A DNA stretch of 64,000 bases from JAJDXO01 sp965207535 (GTDB taxonomy: Bacteria; Pseudomonadota; Alphaproteobacteria; Rhodospirillales; UBA2165): contig CBDBMR010000017.1 in the NCBI GenBank assembly GCA_965207535.1, positions 496,001-560,000 on the forward strand, given 5' to 3'. Shown piece after piece: positions 62,502 to 64,000 of this stretch (within the stretch, counting starts at the first letter, position 1; every line of letters begins with the position of its first letter). The notes under the pieces were generated by a model. It was not told the DNA's origin. It did not search any database and saw nothing but the letters and a program-made list of their open reading frames with translations. Both the position numbers and the translations under genes were made by a program.

Positions 62502-63560
62502 CTATTCGGCGGCCTCGGCGAACTCGCCGGCGAGCTCGCCCTTCTCGACCACGTTCTCGCCGTCCAGCGCCACCGTGCAGTTCCGCACCGGAATATCGAA
62601 GTGGCCCAGCGTGTGGCGCTTGGCGAACTCGTTGGCGCCGGTGGAATAGAGGAAGTTGCCGGCGAAGGCGCGAAGCTCGGTGCCCTGGAAATCCCGCTGG
62701 TCGTACATGGTCATGGCCTCGTAGCGGGCCGCCGGGTTCAGGCCCCAGCCCACATGGGAGACGCCGTAGGCGTTCTTGTCGTCCCAGGCCGCCATGTAGC
62801 GCCGGAACAGCTCGGCATCGGTGCCCGCACCCTCGATCCCGGTGACGAAGTCGTTCTCGATGGTCAGCGTGACCGGGTCCTGCAGGTAGCGCTTGAAGGT
62901 CAGGTTCACGTCGCCGACGTCGAGCACCAGCGTGCCGTTCACCGAATTCGCCGGCGGGAAGGCGACGACGATGCCGCCCGGCCAGTGGGCGACGGTCTTG
63001 GGCCGGTCGCAATAGCCCCACACCCCGGCGCTCGGCGAACCCTCGATGGCGATCACAAGGTCGGTCCCGGCATCGGAATGCACGGTCATTTCCTTGGCGC
63101 CCCGGATCTTCTTCACCGCCGCCTTGACCTTTTCGGTCAAAACCGGATCGGGCAGCAGCCGCTCGAGAGCGTCCGGGTGTTCGTTCGAAACCATGAACAG
63201 CCGCGCCCCGTTGCCGATGATCCCCGGCAATTCGGGCGCATGCAGCATGCCCTCGACGGTGAGGTCGACCACCATGGTGCATTCGGAGAGCGCCTTGACC
63301 ACCGGGCCCAGCCCCTGCACCACGTTGGACGCGCCCGTGGACCGCACCGGCACCGGCGCCGATTGGGGCGGGGTCGGCATGACCACGTGGAACGGCCTGG
63401 CGCCGAGCCTGAGCAGCGCCAGTTCGGTCAGGTGGACGTTGAGCTCCCGGGATTGGGTTTCCGAGAGGATGGCGACCTCCTCGCCCGCCTCGACCTTGCA
63501 GTATTCCAGCGCCGTGACGAAGGTCTCGATCCACCGGTGTTCGACGCGATCCCTAAACAT
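62502..63560 (-). CDS. NicX-like non-heme iron ring-cleavage dioxygenase (2,5-dihydroxypyridine 5,6-dioxygenase family)
   Basis: The 352-residue protein keeps the NicX pattern along its C-terminal half: GTLVLDVGD, GVSHVGWGLNPAARYEAM, RAFAGNFLYSTGAN and GHFDIPVRNC. Candidate iron ligands are H269, H320 and D322, the His and HxD positions reported for NicX. It is also related to leucyl-aminopeptidase-T-like folds. It heads the minus-strand operon with a hydrolase, acyl-CoA dehydrogenase and acyl-CoA ligase. The substrate may be a dihydroxypyridine or another hydroxylated ring; none of the other nic genes is in view. Confidence 0.85.
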   Translation of the reverse strand: MFRDRVEHRWIETFVTALEYCKVEAGEEVAILSETQSRELNVHLTELALLRLGARPFHVVMPTPPQSAPVPVRSTGASNVVQGLGPVVKALSECTMVVDLTVEGMLHAPELPGIIGNGARLFMVSNEHPDALERLLPDPVLTEKVKAAVKKIRGAKEMTVHSDAGTDLVIAIEGSPSAGVWGYCDRPKTVAHWPGGIVVAFPPANSVNGTLVLDVGDVNLTFKRYLQDPVTLTIENDFVTGIEGAGTDAELFRRYMAAWDDKNAYGVSHVGWGLNPAARYEAMTMYDQRDFQGTELRAFAGNFLYSTGANEFAKRHTLGHFDIPVRNCTVALDGENVVEKGELAGEFAEAAE

Positions 63561-64000
63561 CCTGCCTCCCCGATATCATCCGCCGGTTATTCTCCGTAAG
63601 CCGGAGCAATAGTGGTGAACGCCCGAAGGGAATGCAAGGCGCGCAACCCCCTCACCTTGGTCAATTCCCTGCGGGAAATGACCGACCTCTCCACCTTCTT
63701 CAGGGGGGGAGGGAACACCCAAACCAAATCCCCTCCCCCTTGAAGGGGGAGGGTTAGGGTGGGGGTGAAGGGAAATAAAATTTTACCACAGAGACACAGA
63801 GGTCACTGAGGAGGAATAACTAACTCCTACTATCTCACCGTCTCACCGTCTCTGTGGTTCGAGAATTGGGCTTTGCTCCCCCTCACCCAGCTTCGGCTAG
63901 GGCTCGCAGGCTCGCCGAGCCTCCGCATCCCTCTCCCTCCAGGGGAGAGGAAATACTTGTTCGCCCTAGCGCCATATGCCCCGCCGCGCCCGGCGGGCTT
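63561..64000. repeat. Repeat array to the window edge (families A, B, A, C)
   Basis: 63648-63770 is family A (cctcaccttggtcaattccctgcggg, cccccttgaagggggagggt). 63778-63862 is family B (accacagagacacagaggtcac ... ctctgtggttc). 63875-63950 is family A (ccctcacccagcttcggctaggg, cctccaggggagagg). The last 30 bases start a family-C-like ccccgccgcgcccggcggg hairpin. There is no gene. Confidence 0.75.

Noticed and set aside
60575..62845. A 756-codon open frame opposite the acyl-CoA dehydrogenase and hydrolase
   Set aside because: It spans several real genes on the other strand and resembles no protein family.

Overview
The window is GC-rich chromosomal DNA from an alphaproteobacterium, most likely Rhodospirillales-like. 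This rests on several things: a minus-strand heme operon (hemC, a hemD-mitofilin fusion, a HemY-like protein) divergent from tsaD-gpsA-yciI-EVE; cobalamin-riboswitch-controlled CbtBA; a ~1600-residue NAD-glutamate dehydrogenase; a DUF1674/SdhAF4 gene; and many intergenic repeats of the 'GTCATGCCCG...' kind. I see no prophage, IS element, CRISPR array or rRNA. There is one tRNA gene, Thr with anticodon CGT.

Layout. 0-2.2 kb: two divergent isopenicillin-N-synthase-like oxygenases, the first cut by the window edge. 2.5-4.4 kb: a CobW GTPase downstream of an ArsM-like methyltransferase with an in-frame TGA. 4.6-7.7 kb: copper and cobalt handling (SCO, PCuAC, B12 riboswitch, CbtB, CbtA). 8.2-11.6 kb: a 3-hydroxybutyrate dehydrogenase and a UbiD / AhpD-like / MarR operon. 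11.8-14.6 kb: Pit-type phosphate transporter, GPP34/GOLPH3-like protein, and bfd/bfr iron storage. 14.9-17.5 kb: a CaiB-type CoA-transferase and a tandem pair of carboxymuconolactone-decarboxylase (CMD)-like proteins, the first with an in-frame TGA. 17.9-21.1 kb: a TRAP transporter. 21.8-30.4 kb: heme and housekeeping genes. 31-33 kb: a frameshifted SwmB-type autotransporter behind a heptanucleotide repeat. 33.8-45.6 kb: acs, sdhAF4, rsmB, surface-polysaccharide genes, purH, a SIS isomerase. 45.6-52.3 kb: UMF1-type MFS transporter, NAD-GDH, DUF3775. 52.4-63.6 kb: a catabolic region (amidohydrolase, Zn-alcohol dehydrogenase, thiolase-like/DUF35 pair, two-subunit CoA-transferase, LLM-type oxidoreductase, acyl-CoA ligase, acyl-CoA dehydrogenase, alpha/beta hydrolase, NicX-like ring dioxygenase).

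The most interesting signal is a pair of probable selenoproteins. In the ArsM-like methyltransferase the TGA at 3809-3807 (minus strand) sits at the conserved second cysteine of the LWxxC(I/V)xG segment. In the CMD protein the TGA at 16497-16499 sits at the second position of the CxxC redox motif (CNY-U). In both, the frame continues into convincing family sequence, and a stem-loop with G in its loop lies about 17-23 nt after the TGA. Two independent TGAs at two redox cysteines argue for selenocysteine decoding rather than decay. The gene just after the Sec-CMD is a paralogue that has lost both motif positions (D and F), which suggests an active/inactive pair.

Other notable points: the HemD-Mic60 fusion; a duplicated 70-bp promoter-like segment containing or derived from the palindrome ACTTAGCTAAGT; a NicX-like operon with CoA-activation genes; and at least five dispersed repeat families that fill nearly every long gap between genes.
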